From positions 1,922,001 through 1,986,000 of the forward strand of contig NZ_CP162006.1 of assembly GCF_040822085.1 (NCBI RefSeq): a stretch of DNA of 64,000 nucleotides. The letters run 5' to 3'. A program made the translations under genes and the position numbers. Shown here piece after piece: positions 7,519-16,030 of this stretch. This DNA is from Rhodoferax sp. WC2427 (GTDB lineage: Bacteria; Pseudomonadota; Gammaproteobacteria; Burkholderiales; Burkholderiaceae_C). The first letter of the stretch is position 1, and each line of letters opens with the position of its first letter. The notes beneath the pieces are model-generated. The model did no database searches and was not told the DNA's origin. It saw nothing but the letters and a program-made list of their open reading frames with translations.

Positions 7519-8390
7519 ACTTTTCTCTCTTCCTTCTTGCCCAGCAGACCTTGCGGCTTGAACAGAATCACCACCATGAAGATCACCAGCGCCACCGCGT
7601 CCTTGTAGGCGGGCGAGATGTAGGCTGCAGCCAGGTTCTCGCACACGCCCACGATCAGCCCGCCCAAAAGTGCGCCGCGCGAGTTGTTGAAGCCGCCGAT
7701 GATGGCCGCAAAAAACGCCTTGTTGCCGAGCGATTCACCCATGTCGAACTTGGCCAGATACGTGGGCGTGACCAGCACCGCCGCGGCGCAGGCCAGCACG
7801 GCGTTGATGGCAAAGGTGTAGAAAATCATGCGCGGCACGTTGATCCCGAGCACGCTGGCGCTCTCGGTGTTTTGCGCCACCGCCTGCATGGCGCGGCCGG
7901 TGATGGTTTTTTGCAGGAAGGCCTGGGTGGCAAACACCAGCAGCAGGGCCAGCACCAGCGTGCCCACGTCGGCCAGCGTGATGGTGACCCCGGCGATGTT
8001 GAACAGCTTGTCGGCAAACAGGCTGGGGAAGGGGTGGGCTTCGGCGCTGTACCCGGCGCGCATGCCGTTGCGCAGGGCAATGCTCAGTCCGATGGTCGCC
8101 ACCACGATGGGCATCATGCCGAACTTGAACAGCGGGTCTACGATGCCGCGCTTGAAAGCCCAGCCCAGCACGGCGGTGGCCACGATGCAGGTCAGCAAAA
8201 AGCTCACCAGAAACGGCGCGCCCATGTTGATGAAGGCCAGCATCATGAAGGCGGGCAGCATCACAAACTCGCCCTGGGCGAAGTTGATGGTGCCTGCCGC
8301 CTGCCACAAGAGCGTAAAGCCCAGGGCCGCCAGCGCGTAAATGCCCCCGGTGGCCAGGCCACTGAAGAAGAGTTGGAGAAAGTCGGTCAC
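7515..8390 (-). CDS. livH: branched-chain-type ABC transporter permease (LivH-like)
   Basis: This 291-aa multi-spanning permease contains the LivH signature 'GLATGGIYALAALGFTLLWQAAGTINFAQGEF' near the N-terminus and a 'GRAMQAVAQNTESASVLGI' cytoplasmic coupling loop. I chose the GTG at 8390: an AGGAG ribosome-binding site lies 5 bases in front, and the longer frame to 8486 runs through a GC hairpin region and has no such site. It overlaps livM by 4 bp. The hairpin-rich gap upstream separates it from the substrate-binding protein gene. Confidence 0.9.
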   Translation of the reverse strand: MTDFLQLFFSGLATGGIYALAALGFTLLWQAAGTINFAQGEFVMLPAFMMLAFINMGAPFLVSFLLTCIVATAVLGWAFKRGIVDPLFKFGMMPIVVATIGLSIALRNGMRAGYSAEAHPFPSLFADKLFNIAGVTITLADVGTLVLALLLVFATQAFLQKTITGRAMQAVAQNTESASVLGINVPRMIFYTFAINAVLACAAAVLVTPTYLAKFDMGESLGNKAFFAAIIGGFNNSRGALLGGLIVGVCENLAAAYISPAYKDAVALVIFMVVILFKPQGLLGKKEERKV

Positions 8391-8417
8391 GGGGGCTCCT
8401 GGTGTTCGGTTGTTACT

Positions 8418-8514
8418 CCTTCCCCCTCCGGGGGGAAGGTCGGGATGGGGGCCGGGCCCTGGTGTCGTTTCAGGGTGTGCCCCCATCCCAGCCTTCCCCC
8501 GGCGGGGGAAGGAG
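8418..8514. other. nested hairpins between the binding-protein gene and livH
   Basis: Two G/C hairpins lie at about 8418-8439 (CCTTCCCCC/GGGGGGAAGG) and 8492-8512 (CTTCCCCC/GGGGGAAG). They are bracketed by the long-range pair GGGATGGGGGC (8442-8452) and GCCCCCATCCC (8479-8489). In ABC operons such structures often protect the binding-protein mRNA from decay and reduce read-through to the permeases. That role is inference here. Confidence 0.6.
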
Positions 8515-8534
8515 TAGGGCGGGAGCCCGCAGAT

Positions 8535-9719
8535 TTACTTCTTCGCGGCGGCAGGCATCTTGGCGTTCACATTCGCCACATTCAGCGGCGGCACCATGGC
8601 GATCACTTCCTGCTTGCCGTTCTTCACTTCGACCATGAAGCTTTCGCGGTCCAGGTCGCCGTTCTTGTCGAACTCCACATTCATCAGCACGCCGGGGTAT
8701 TTGTCGGTGGTCACCTTCAGGCCGTGCAGGGCGGCGGCCACGGCCTTGCGGTCGAGCTTGCCCACCTTCTCGATGGCGGCCTTGAGCGCGTACACGCCGC
8801 TGTAGCCCTTCATGCCGTTGTGGTCCGAGGTGTAGCCGTAGGCCTTCTCAAACTTGGCGCGGAAGGCGCGGATGGCCGGGATGGGCGCGTCCACCGTCAG
8901 GCCCACGTGGGCAATCGCGCCGTTGGCCGCGTCGCCTGCCAGGTCGATGACCTTCTGGCCGGTGAGGGTGGTCTCGCCAATGATGGGCTTGGTCCAGCCC
9001 TGCTTGCGCAGCTCGCGCAGGGCGCGGGCGGATTCTTCTTCGTTGGAGTAGACGAACAACGCGTCGGCATTGCTTTGCTTGGCCTTGAGCACCGGGGCTG
9101 AGAAGTCCACCTGGCCGCTGTCGGTGGAGATCTCGGCGACGATCTTGGTGTCGGTCAGTGCCAGGGCCTTTTTGATGGAGTCCAGCCCGCCCTTGCCGAA
9201 GTCGTTGTTCACAAAGATCACCGCCAGGGTCTTGGCCTTGGTCACCTCGTTGATGTAGCGCGCCACCTTGGGCATGGCGGTGGCCTGGGTGAAGCTGGTG
9301 CGGAACACATAGGGGTTGCCCTGCTGGGTGATGCTGGCCGCCTCGCCGCCGGTGAAGTTGGGGATTTCGGCACGGCGGCTTTCTGCCATGCTGACCATGA
9401 TGGAGCCCGAGAACACCGGGCCGAAGATGGCGAACACATCGTTGTCCACCGCCTTTTGCGTCAGGCCCTTGGCCACGCCGGGGTTGCTTTGGGTGTCGGT
9501 GGTGATGGTCTCGATCTTCTTGCCCAGGATGCCGCCGTCGGCATTGATTTCCTTGACCGCCAGCTCTTCGCCGTTCTTGAAATTGGTGCCCGCCGTGGCC
9601 CCCGCACCCGACAGCTCCACGATGTTGGCGATCTTGATGGTTTGTTGGGCAAAAGCGCCGATGCTGCAGGCAGCAAGGGCGCAGGCAGCTACTAATTTGA
9701 GAGTGAGGCGTTTGGTCAA
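8535..9719 (-). CDS. ABC transporter substrate-binding protein (LivK-like, type I periplasmic fold)
   Basis: This 394-aa periplasmic protein has a clear signal peptide ('MTKRLTLKLVAACALAACSIGAFA', cut before QQ). The body has the Leu/Ile/Val-binding fold: 'IKIANIVELSGAGATAGTNFKNGEELAVKEINADGGILGKKIE' at the start, then 'GPVFSGSIMVSMAESRRAEIPNF'. It is the specificity component of the transporter encoded immediately downstream. HAAT binding proteins near aromatic catabolism genes often bind aromatic or hydroaromatic acids. With a dehydrogenase and a dehydratase-like enzyme in the same operon, a shikimate- or quinate-like ligand is the leading guess, not shown by sequence. Confidence 0.88.
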   Translation of the reverse strand: MTKRLTLKLVAACALAACSIGAFAQQTIKIANIVELSGAGATAGTNFKNGEELAVKEINADGGILGKKIETITTDTQSNPGVAKGLTQKAVDNDVFAIFGPVFSGSIMVSMAESRRAEIPNFTGGEAASITQQGNPYVFRTSFTQATAMPKVARYINEVTKAKTLAVIFVNNDFGKGGLDSIKKALALTDTKIVAEISTDSGQVDFSAPVLKAKQSNADALFVYSNEEESARALRELRKQGWTKPIIGETTLTGQKVIDLAGDAANGAIAHVGLTVDAPIPAIRAFRAKFEKAYGYTSDHNGMKGYSGVYALKAAIEKVGKLDRKAVAAALHGLKVTTDKYPGVLMNVEFDKNGDLDRESFMVEVKNGKQEVIAMVPPLNVANVNAKMPAAAKK

Positions 9720-9743
9720 GATATGTCTCCGGGTGGTTGTTGT

Positions 9744-10676
9744 TCAGGAAGTCTTGCGAATTTCGCCGAGCAGCTCGGCGGGGTAAATCAGTTCGCGCAA
9801 GAAGTCGGCATCTTCGCGTATCTTTTGGGCCGCATCGGTGAAACCAAAAAAATCGAGGTAGCAATGGGTTTGCTGGATCATCATCTCGAAGCCCGGCTCG
9901 GCCTGCAGGCCGCGGGCGCGGGCGGCGCGCACCACGGGGGTGGGCTGGTTCTTCATCAAGATGTCGACCAGCGCCGCGCCCGCGTCCATGCGTGCGACAT
10001 CGCAGGGCAGGGGGTCGGTGGCCTTCAAGCCCAGGGGCGAGGCGTTGATCACCACCTGGAACCCGGCGGGGTCGTTGCTGGCGGCGGCACTGGCTTGGAC
10101 GGGCGAGCCCGCCGCAATGCGGGCCGCGGCCTCGGCGGCACGCTGGGTGCTGGGGTCAAAAAACGCGATTTCGGCCGGAGCCTGGGGGCCTGCCAAGGCC
10201 AGCGATGCACCAATCGCCGCCGCCGCGCCGCCCGCGCCCAGGATCAGCACCCGTTGGGCTGCGTAGGCGATGCCGAAGTAGCCCAGGCTGGCCACAAAGC
10301 CTTCGCCGTCGAACAGGCCGCCGTCGAGTGTGCCGTCGGCCATGCGCCGCACGCCATTGACCGCACCGGCCATGCGGGCGATGTCGGACATGCTGTCCAG
10401 CGCATCCAGCATGGCGGCCTTGTGCGGAATGGTGACCCACAGGCCGTGCACATTGGGGGCGGCAAAAGCGCTTTGCACAAACGCTTGTAGATTGGCCGGA
10501 GCCACCTGCACCGGCACCAGCACCGCGTTGATGCCGAGCAGCGCAAAAATGCGGTTGAAACTGGTGGGGGCCTGCACCTGCTCGACCGGATGGCCGACGA
10601 TAAAGTACACGGCGGTGTGGCCGTCAATGGCATGCACCGGGGCGGCGGTGGCTGCACAAAAGGATGTGGTGGGCAT
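9744..10676 (-). CDS. shikimate dehydrogenase-like NAD(P)-dependent oxidoreductase
   Basis: This 310-aa AroE-family protein is counted from the ATG at 10676; a longer frame to 10739 runs into the promoter region. It retains the catalytic Lys86 (VTIPHK), Asn107 (AVNG), Asp123 (LFDGEGF) and the NAD(P)-binding loop GAGGAAAA (147-154). The family's shikimate-carboxylate motif S-x-S after 'GxP' is missing: the loop reads GHPVEQVQAP, with Val34 and Ala36 where serines are expected. It therefore belongs to a divergent shikimate-dehydrogenase-like clade and may oxidise a different hydroxylated ring acid. It leads the operon with the ABC transporter and dehydratase-like genes and is divergent from the IclR gene. 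Confidence 0.78.
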   Translation of the reverse strand: MPTTSFCAATAAPVHAIDGHTAVYFIVGHPVEQVQAPTSFNRIFALLGINAVLVPVQVAPANLQAFVQSAFAAPNVHGLWVTIPHKAAMLDALDSMSDIARMAGAVNGVRRMADGTLDGGLFDGEGFVASLGYFGIAYAAQRVLILGAGGAAAAIGASLALAGPQAPAEIAFFDPSTQRAAEAAARIAAGSPVQASAAASNDPAGFQVVINASPLGLKATDPLPCDVARMDAGAALVDILMKNQPTPVVRAARARGLQAEPGFEMMIQQTHCYLDFFGFTDAAQKIREDADFLRELIYPAELLGEIRKTS

Positions 10677-10751
10677 GGTGGTGAACGCGTCGGAAATTTG
10701 ATTGCGAATGTAGAGGCTTGCACCCTCTGCCGGAATCAACTGCTTGCAACT

Positions 10752-10790
10752 TTGCGCGATAATCGAACGCTATTGCGCGATATTCGAACG
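10752..10790. promoter_or_regulatory. IclR-type operator: two direct repeats
   Basis: The sequences ttgcgcgataatcgaacg (10752-10769) and ttgcgcgatattcgaacg (10773-10790) are near-identical direct repeats in the divergent promoter region. Their starts are 21 bp apart, two helical turns. Each contains a TCGA core. IclR-family activators such as PcaU and PobR bind repeated motifs in divergent promoters, so this is the likely binding site controlling both the iclR gene and the transport/catabolic operon. Confidence 0.65.
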
Positions 10791-10806
10791 GAATGAGGGT
10801 TTTCCT

Positions 10807-11589
10807 ATGGTTGCAGCACCCCCCACCCCCGAGGCTCTGGACCGCCGCGACTGGATCGCCGGGCTGGAAAAGGGCCTGGCCTTGCTGGAATCCTTCAGCG
10901 AAACCCATCCGCGCATGAATGCCACCCAGGCGGCCCAGCGCGGCGGCCTGACCCGCACCGCCGCCCGCCGCTACCTGCTGACGCTGGCGCACCTGGGCTT
11001 TCTGGGCACCGACGGCAAACTGTTCTGGCTGACCCCGCGCGTGCTGCGCCTGGGCCAGAGCTACCTCGACTCGGCCCGGCTGCCACGCATCGTGCAGCCG
11101 TTTTTGCAGCGCGTGACGGCGGGCACCATGGAAGTGGCCTACCTGAGCGTGCTGGACGGCGACGACATCGTCTACATCGCCCGCAATGGCCCCAGCCGCA
11201 CCATGAACACCGGTTACGTGCTGGGTGGGCGGGTGCAGGCGCAGATCACTGCCGCCGGTTTGCTGCTGCTAGCCCAACGCACCCCAGAGCAGCGCGAGCA
11301 GTGGCTGGCGCAGCGCGCACTGCAAACCTACACCCCCCACACCATCACCGACAAAGAGCAGTTGCGCACCGCGCTGGTCCACATTCGCGCGCAGGATTGG
11401 GCCTTGTCCGAGCAGCAACTGGAACTGAATTACCGGGGCATTGCGGTGCCCCTGCGCGACCGCAATGGCGATACCGTCGCCGCCCTGAGCGTCACGATGC
11501 CTATGGGCCATGAGCCCACCGCCGACGCCGTGGCCCGCGTGCTGCCGGTGTTGCGGGAGACTGCGCAGGCCATGCGTAACCTGATTTGA
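10807..11589 (+). CDS. IclR-family transcriptional regulator (PcaR/PobR-like)
   Basis: This 260-aa regulator has an N-terminal winged helix ('MNATQAAQRGGLTRTAARRYLLTLAHLGFL', about 38-67) and a C-terminal effector domain with 'IVYIARNGPSRTM' and 'VQAQITAAGLLLLA', the pattern of the PcaR/PobR/PcaU subfamily that senses aromatic acids. The start at 10807 is preferred over the in-frame ATG at 10744, because the earlier one would lie across the operator repeats. It is divergent from the shikimate-dehydrogenase-like operon and probably controls it. The inducer is unknown; protocatechuate, quinate or shikimate are candidates. Confidence 0.85.
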   Translation: MVAAPPTPEALDRRDWIAGLEKGLALLESFSETHPRMNATQAAQRGGLTRTAARRYLLTLAHLGFLGTDGKLFWLTPRVLRLGQSYLDSARLPRIVQPFLQRVTAGTMEVAYLSVLDGDDIVYIARNGPSRTMNTGYVLGGRVQAQITAAGLLLLAQRTPEQREQWLAQRALQTYTPHTITDKEQLRTALVHIRAQDWALSEQQLELNYRGIAVPLRDRNGDTVAALSVTMPMGHEPTADAVARVLPVLRETAQAMRNLI

Positions 11590-11674
11590 GTGGCCATTTG
11601 GCACCGTGGTGGAGGAGGGCGGTTGTTTCTGATTGTTACACTGGGACATCGACATCACATTCGAGGAGGCCGCC

Positions 11675-13216
11675 GTGTGGTTTAACAATACAAAAATAGT
11701 CACCCGACTGACCTTGGGTTTTGGACTTATTGTGGCCCTGCTGGTCGCGGTGATTGGTGTGGCCACCGTGCGCCTGGGCGAGCTGGGCAGCATCAACCGC
11801 CGGATCGTGGACGAAGGCCTGGCGAAGAACGCTGCTGCGGCCGCCATCAACGCCACGACCAAGGCCAATGCGCGCCGCACCATGGAGCTTTTCTTCCTCA
11901 CCGACCCCGCCAAGATCCAGCAGACCTACGCCTTCATCGATGCCAACAAGAAGACCATTGGCGATGCGCTGCAGACGCTGAATACCCTGGAAACCTCGCC
12001 CGAGGGCCGGACACTGCTCGACAAAATCCAGCAAACCCGCACCGGCTATGTGGCGTCGTTCAGCAAAGTGGACCAATTGCTGCGCATCGAAGACCGGGCC
12101 GAGGCGTCCGCCGTGCTGATGGCCCAAACCCTGCCTTCCCTGGATGCCCTGCAAGAGCAGGTGGTGGCCATGGTGGAGCTGCAAAAACGGCAAATGGCCC
12201 AGGATGCGGCGCTACTGGAGGCGCGCATCGCCTCGACCCGCACGCTGCTGCTGGCGCTGGGGGCGCTGGCCGTGCTGCTGGGCATTGCTGCCACGGTCTT
12301 GATCGCCCGCAGCATCGTAGACCCGCTGCACGAAGCCCTGCTGATTGCCGATACGGTGGCGGCGGGCGACCTGAGCCAGGATTTTGAAACCTCGCGGGGT
12401 GGCGAATTTGGCCGTCTGCTGGAATCCATGGGCTCCATGGAGGACACCCTGACGTTGCTGGTGACCCGCATCAAGGACAGCACCGGGTCGATTTCTGTGG
12501 CCTCGCAGCAAATTGCCAGCGGCAACGCCGATCTGTCGCAGCGCACCGAAACGCAGGCATCTTCGCTGGAAGAAACTGCCGCCAGCATGGAGCAGCTGAC
12601 GGCGACCGTACGCCAGAATACCCAGCGCGAGCAGGCGGCCAACGGCCTGGCCCTGAACGCCTCCAAAATCGCCCAGCGCGGCGGCGCGGCAGTGGGCGAG
12701 GTGGTGGACACCATGCAGGCCATCAGCGCCAGCTCCAAAAAGATTGTGGACATCATCGAGGTCATCGAAGGCATTGCCTTCCAGACCAACATCCTGGCCT
12801 TGAATGCTGCGGTGGAGGCCGCCCGTGCGGGTGAGCAGGGCCGGGGCTTTGCGGTGGTCGCCAGCGAAGTGCGCACCCTGGCCCAGCGCAGCGCCGATGC
12901 CGCCAAGGAGATCAAGGGGCTGATCGGCCACTCGGTTCAGCAAGTGGAAAGCGGCAGCCAGCGCGTCGACCAGGCGGGCCGCACCATGCAGGAAATTGTG
13001 CAGGCCGTGCAGCAGGTCACCGAAGTACTGGCCGACATGACCCAGGCCTCGGCCGAGCAGAGCGCAGGTATCGAGCATGTCAACCAGGCCGTGGTGCAAC
13101 TGGAAGCCGTGACCCAGCAAAACGCCGCGCTGGTAGAAGAAACCGCCACCGCTGCTGCCTCCATGGCCAGCCAGGTGGAGCAGCTCCAGGCGGCGGTGGA
13201 TACCTTCAAGGTCTAA
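11675..13216 (+). CDS. methyl-accepting chemotaxis protein
   Basis: This 513-aa chemoreceptor starts at GTG 11675, which follows a GAGGAGG site by 5 bases; a TTG at 11633 is also in frame. TM1 is at about 10-32 and a periplasmic four-helix-bundle-like sensor at about 33-185. TM2 is at about 189-209 and is followed by HAMP. The cytoplasmic coiled-coil has the conserved hairpin tip '[31 protein letters not shown]' near residue 364. It ends 'AAVDTFKV' with no CheR-binding pentapeptide. No che genes are adjacent. Its position between two aromatic catabolic units suggests, but does not show, that it senses a related compound. Confidence 0.9.
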   Translation: MWFNNTKIVTRLTLGFGLIVALLVAVIGVATVRLGELGSINRRIVDEGLAKNAAAAAINATTKANARRTMELFFLTDPAKIQQTYAFIDANKKTIGDALQTLNTLETSPEGRTLLDKIQQTRTGYVASFSKVDQLLRIEDRAEASAVLMAQTLPSLDALQEQVVAMVELQKRQMAQDAALLEARIASTRTLLLALGALAVLLGIAATVLIARSIVDPLHEALLIADTVAAGDLSQDFETSRGGEFGRLLESMGSMEDTLTLLVTRIKDSTGSISVASQQIASGNADLSQRTETQASSLEETAASMEQLTATVRQNTQREQAANGLALNASKIAQRGGAAVGEVVDTMQAISASSKKIVDIIEVIEGIAFQTNILALNAAVEAARAGEQGRGFAVVASEVRTLAQRSADAAKEIKGLIGHSVQQVESGSQRVDQAGRTMQEIVQAVQQVTEVLADMTQASAEQSAGIEHVNQAVVQLEAVTQQNAALVEETATAAASMASQVEQLQAAVDTFKV

Positions 13217-13238
13217 CCACGGTCTAACAGCGGTCTAA
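13210..13238 (+). repeat. three 11-bp tandem repeats at the chemoreceptor stop
   Basis: GGTCTAA occurs at 13210, 13221 and 13232, exactly 11 bp apart; the first copy contains the stop codon of the chemoreceptor gene. It is followed by an AAGCCC/GGGCTT stem (13239-13256) without a T-run. Confidence 0.6.
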
Positions 13239-13358
13239 AAGCCCAGCGCGGGGCTTGAACGGGGTGCGTTGAGGGCCGTGGCATGCGAACGGCGCGCGTC
13301 TGGTGCGCGCCTGGCGCGCCAACGGGGCCCATGCAAATTTTAGGCATTGCTTCTATTT

Positions 13359-13416
13359 TGATAGTAAAAAATAGGAGCTGCTTACGCTTATTGTGTAAGC
13401 ACAAGCAGGCAATTTT
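13359..13416. repeat. short palindromic repeat (right arm type 2)
   Basis: Left arm 'ataggagctgcttacgctta', centre 'ttgtg', right arm 'taagcacaagcaggcaattt'. It has the same right arm as the copy at 2441. Confidence 0.75.
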
Positions 13417-13516
13417 GTACCTGAAAATGGCCTTGAAAATCTAAAAAAGAGCCGTTCTACTTTACCTGCCAACACCCAGGCTCCTAGGGTAAATGCTAAT
13501 CCCCGATTCCATCGTC

Positions 13517-13552
13517 GATCCGTACACTGAATCTACATTCAGGATACTGATC
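13517..13552. promoter_or_regulatory. 36-bp dyad, candidate MarR/VanR operator
   Basis: The palindrome has a perfect core, CTGAAT-ctac-ATTCAG (13527-13542), and outer arms GATCCGTACA and GATCAGTATC (right arm as its reverse complement) that match at 12 of 16 positions over the half-site. It lies 68 bp before the aromatic-acid transporter gene. A dimeric MarR regulator, such as the one encoded at the end of this operon, would fit such a site. Confidence 0.6.
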
Positions 13553-13620
13553 GTCAACCCGCTGCAGACGGTCCGTCCCACCCCATTCCACAGCAGCACC
13601 CCGAAAGAGACAAGGACCCC

Positions 13621-14970
13621 ATGCAACAAGACATTCGAAAATCCATCGACGAAGGGGCCATGGGCCGCTTCCAGTGGCTGGCGGTGGCCATCTGCGTGAT
13701 GCTCATCATGCTGGACGGCTTTGACGTGCTGGTAATGGCCTTCACGGCGTCCAGCATCTCGGCCGAATGGCATTTGACCGGCGCGCAGCTCGGCCTGCTG
13801 TTCAGCGCCGGGCTGGTGGGCATGGCGGCGGGTTCGCTGCTGCTGGCACCCCAGGCCGACCGCTATGGCCGCCAGGCCATCATCCTGGTGTGCCTGGCGC
13901 TGATCACCGTGGGCATGCTGCTGTCGGCGCTGGCGCAGAGCAGCCTGCAGCTGGGCCTGTTGCGCGCGCTGACCGGCGTGGGCATTGGCGGCATGCTGGC
14001 CAGCGTGGGCGTGATCACGGCGGAATACTCGTCGCAGAAGTGGCGCAGCACCTGTGTCGCCTTCCAGGCCACCGGCTACCCCATCGGGGCCACCCTGGGC
14101 GGCATGGTGGCGGCGGTGCTGCTGACGCACTACGGCTGGCGCTCGGTGTTTGTGTTTGGCGGTCTGACCACCTTGGCCATGGTGCCGGTGGTGCTGTGGA
14201 TGCTGCCGGAATCGGTGGACTTCTTGCTGGCCAAGCAACCCCAGGGCGCGCTGGGCAAGGTCAACACCTTGCTGCGCAAAATGCAGCGCCCGGTGCTGCA
14301 AAGCCTGCCCGCACGGCCGGTGCTGGTGGCCGGTGCGGCCCCGGTGGGTGGCTTCTCGTCTTTGTTTTCGCCCGCCATCCTGCGCTCTACGCTGCTGATC
14401 TGGAGCGCGTTCTTCCTGCTGATGTTCAGCTTCTACTTTGCCCTGAGCTGGACGCCCAAGCTGCTGGTGGCTGCGGGCCTGTCGGCCCAGCAGGGCATTA
14501 CCGGCGGCGTGCTGCTGAACCTGGGCGGCATTGTGGGCGGTACGCTGTTTGGCGTGCTGGCGTCGCGGCTGGACCTGGGCCGTTTGACGGCGGCCTGCCT
14601 GGCCACCACGGCAGTGGCGATGGCGGTGTTTGGCTATGTGACCGGCGCGCTGGACCTGGCCTTCATGGCGGCGTTTGGCATCGGCATGTTCATCTTTGGC
14701 GGCATGGCCGGTTTGTATTCGTTTGCGCCCATCATCTACCCGGCGGCGGTGCGCACCACCGGCATGGGCTGGGCCATCGGCATTGGCCGCCTGGGTGCCA
14801 TCCTGGCCCCGCTGACTGCCGGTGTCTTGCTCGACAGCGGCTGGGCTCCGCCCCAGCTGTACTACGTGTTCGCCATTCCGCTGCTGCTGGCCGTGGTGGC
14901 GGTGCTGGCCATCCGCGCCAAAGCGCCCGCGCCCGACCGTGCATCCGGCACACTGTCTGCAGCCCACTAA
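13621..14970 (+). CDS. aromatic acid:H+ symporter (MFS, AAHS family)
   Basis: This 449-aa protein with about 12 membrane segments has the AAHS signature 'LDGFDVLVMAF' in TM1 and the MFS loop 'APQADRYGRQ' between TM2 and TM3. AAHS members (PcaK, VanK, BenK) import benzoate-type acids by proton symport. It is the first gene of an operon with vanA, vanB and a MarR regulator, so vanillate (VanK-like) is the likely cargo. The C-terminus ends 19 bp before the vanA start. An alternative substrate is protocatechuate. Confidence 0.88.
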   Translation: MQQDIRKSIDEGAMGRFQWLAVAICVMLIMLDGFDVLVMAFTASSISAEWHLTGAQLGLLFSAGLVGMAAGSLLLAPQADRYGRQAIILVCLALITVGMLLSALAQSSLQLGLLRALTGVGIGGMLASVGVITAEYSSQKWRSTCVAFQATGYPIGATLGGMVAAVLLTHYGWRSVFVFGGLTTLAMVPVVLWMLPESVDFLLAKQPQGALGKVNTLLRKMQRPVLQSLPARPVLVAGAAPVGGFSSLFSPAILRSTLLIWSAFFLLMFSFYFALSWTPKLLVAAGLSAQQGITGGVLLNLGGIVGGTLFGVLASRLDLGRLTAACLATTAVAMAVFGYVTGALDLAFMAAFGIGMFIFGGMAGLYSFAPIIYPAAVRTTGMGWAIGIGRLGAILAPLTAGVLLDSGWAPPQLYYVFAIPLLLAVVAVLAIRAKAPAPDRASGTLSAAH

Positions 14971-14989
14971 TTCTTACAAGGAGCCCCCC

Positions 14990-16030
14990 ATGTTCCCCAA
15001 AAACGCCTGGTACGTCGCCTGCACCCCTGACGAAATCACCGACAAGCCCCTGGGCCGCAAGATCTGCGGCGAATCCCTGGTGCTGTACCGCGGCCCCGAG
15101 GGCCAAGCCACTGCCCTGGAAGACTTCTGCCCGCACAGGGGTGCGCCCCTGTCGCTGGGCAAGGTGGAAAACGGCAAACTCACCTGCGGCTACCACGGGC
15201 TGGAGATGGGCTGCGACGGCAAAACCGTGTCCATGCCCGGCCAGCGCGTGCGTGGCTTCCCTGCCATCCGCGCCTATCCGGCCATCGAGCGCTACGGCTT
15301 CATCTGGGTCTGGCCCGGCGACGCGGCCCTGGCGGACGAGTCCAAACTGCACCATCTGGAGTGGGCCGACAACCCGGCCTGGGCCTACGGTGGCGGCCTG
15401 TTCCACATTAATTGCGACTACCGGCTGATGGTCGACAACCTGATGGACCTTTCGCACGAAACCTATGTGCACGCCAGCAGCATCGGCCAGAAAGAGATTG
15501 ATGAGACCCCCACCAAGACGGTGGTGAATGGCGACGAAGTCATCACCAGCCGCCACATGGAAAACATCGGCGCGCCGCCGTTTTGGCGCATGGCGCTGCG
15601 CGGCAACGGCCTGGCCGACGACGTGCCGGTGGACCGCTGGCAGATCTGCCGCTTCACCCCGCCCAGCCACGTGATGATCGAGGTGGGCGTGGCCCACGCG
15701 GGCCACGGCGGCTATGAGGCGCCCGACGCGCACAAGGCATCCTCCATCGTGGTGGACTTCATCACGCCCGAGACCGAAACCTCGATCTGGTACTTCTGGG
15801 GCATGGCACGCCACTTCAAGCCCGAGGACGCGGAGTTGACCGCCAGCATCCGCGAAGGCCAGGGCAAAATTTTCAGCGAAGACCTGGAGATGCTGGAGAA
15901 GCAGCAGCGCAACCTGCTGGCCCACCCGCAACGCAAGCTGCTGATGCTCAACATCGACTCCGGTGGCGTGCAGGCCCGCAAGGTGATTGACCGGCTGCTG
16001 GCCGCCGAAGCCGCACAGGTGGCGGCATGA
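14990..16030 (+). CDS. vanA: vanillate O-demethylase oxygenase subunit
   Basis: This 346-aa Rieske non-heme iron oxygenase demethylates vanillate to protocatechuate and formaldehyde with VanB as electron donor. Rieske ligands are Cys47, His49 (CPHRG) and Cys66, His69 (CGYHG). The mononuclear iron site is D153-x2-H156-x4-H161 ('MDLSHETYVH'). Start ATG 14990 follows an AAGGAG site; longer frames run back into the transporter gene. The stop overlaps the vanB start by 4 bp. Related Rieske monooxygenases act on other methoxy- or amino-benzoates, but the vanB partner and AAHS transporter support vanillate. Confidence 0.88.
   Translation: MFPKNAWYVACTPDEITDKPLGRKICGESLVLYRGPEGQATALEDFCPHRGAPLSLGKVENGKLTCGYHGLEMGCDGKTVSMPGQRVRGFPAIRAYPAIERYGFIWVWPGDAALADESKLHHLEWADNPAWAYGGGLFHINCDYRLMVDNLMDLSHETYVHASSIGQKEIDETPTKTVVNGDEVITSRHMENIGAPPFWRMALRGNGLADDVPVDRWQICRFTPPSHVMIEVGVAHAGHGGYEAPDAHKASSIVVDFITPETETSIWYFWGMARHFKPEDAELTASIREGQGKIFSEDLEMLEKQQRNLLAHPQRKLLMLNIDSGGVQARKVIDRLLAAEAAQVAA

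Larger units (their letters stand above)
13217..13620. other. 404-bp gene-free stretch upstream of the vanillate operon
   Basis: It holds, in order, the tandem GGTCTAA repeats with a weak hairpin, a GC-rich spacer, a short dispersed repeat (13359-13416), an AT-richer promoter zone and a 36-bp dyad (13517-13552). No convincing reading frame is present on either strand. Confidence 0.7.

Noticed and set aside
13213..13404. 63-codon minus-strand frame upstream of the vanillate operon
   Set aside because: Its start lies in a dispersed repeat and the product has no conserved look.
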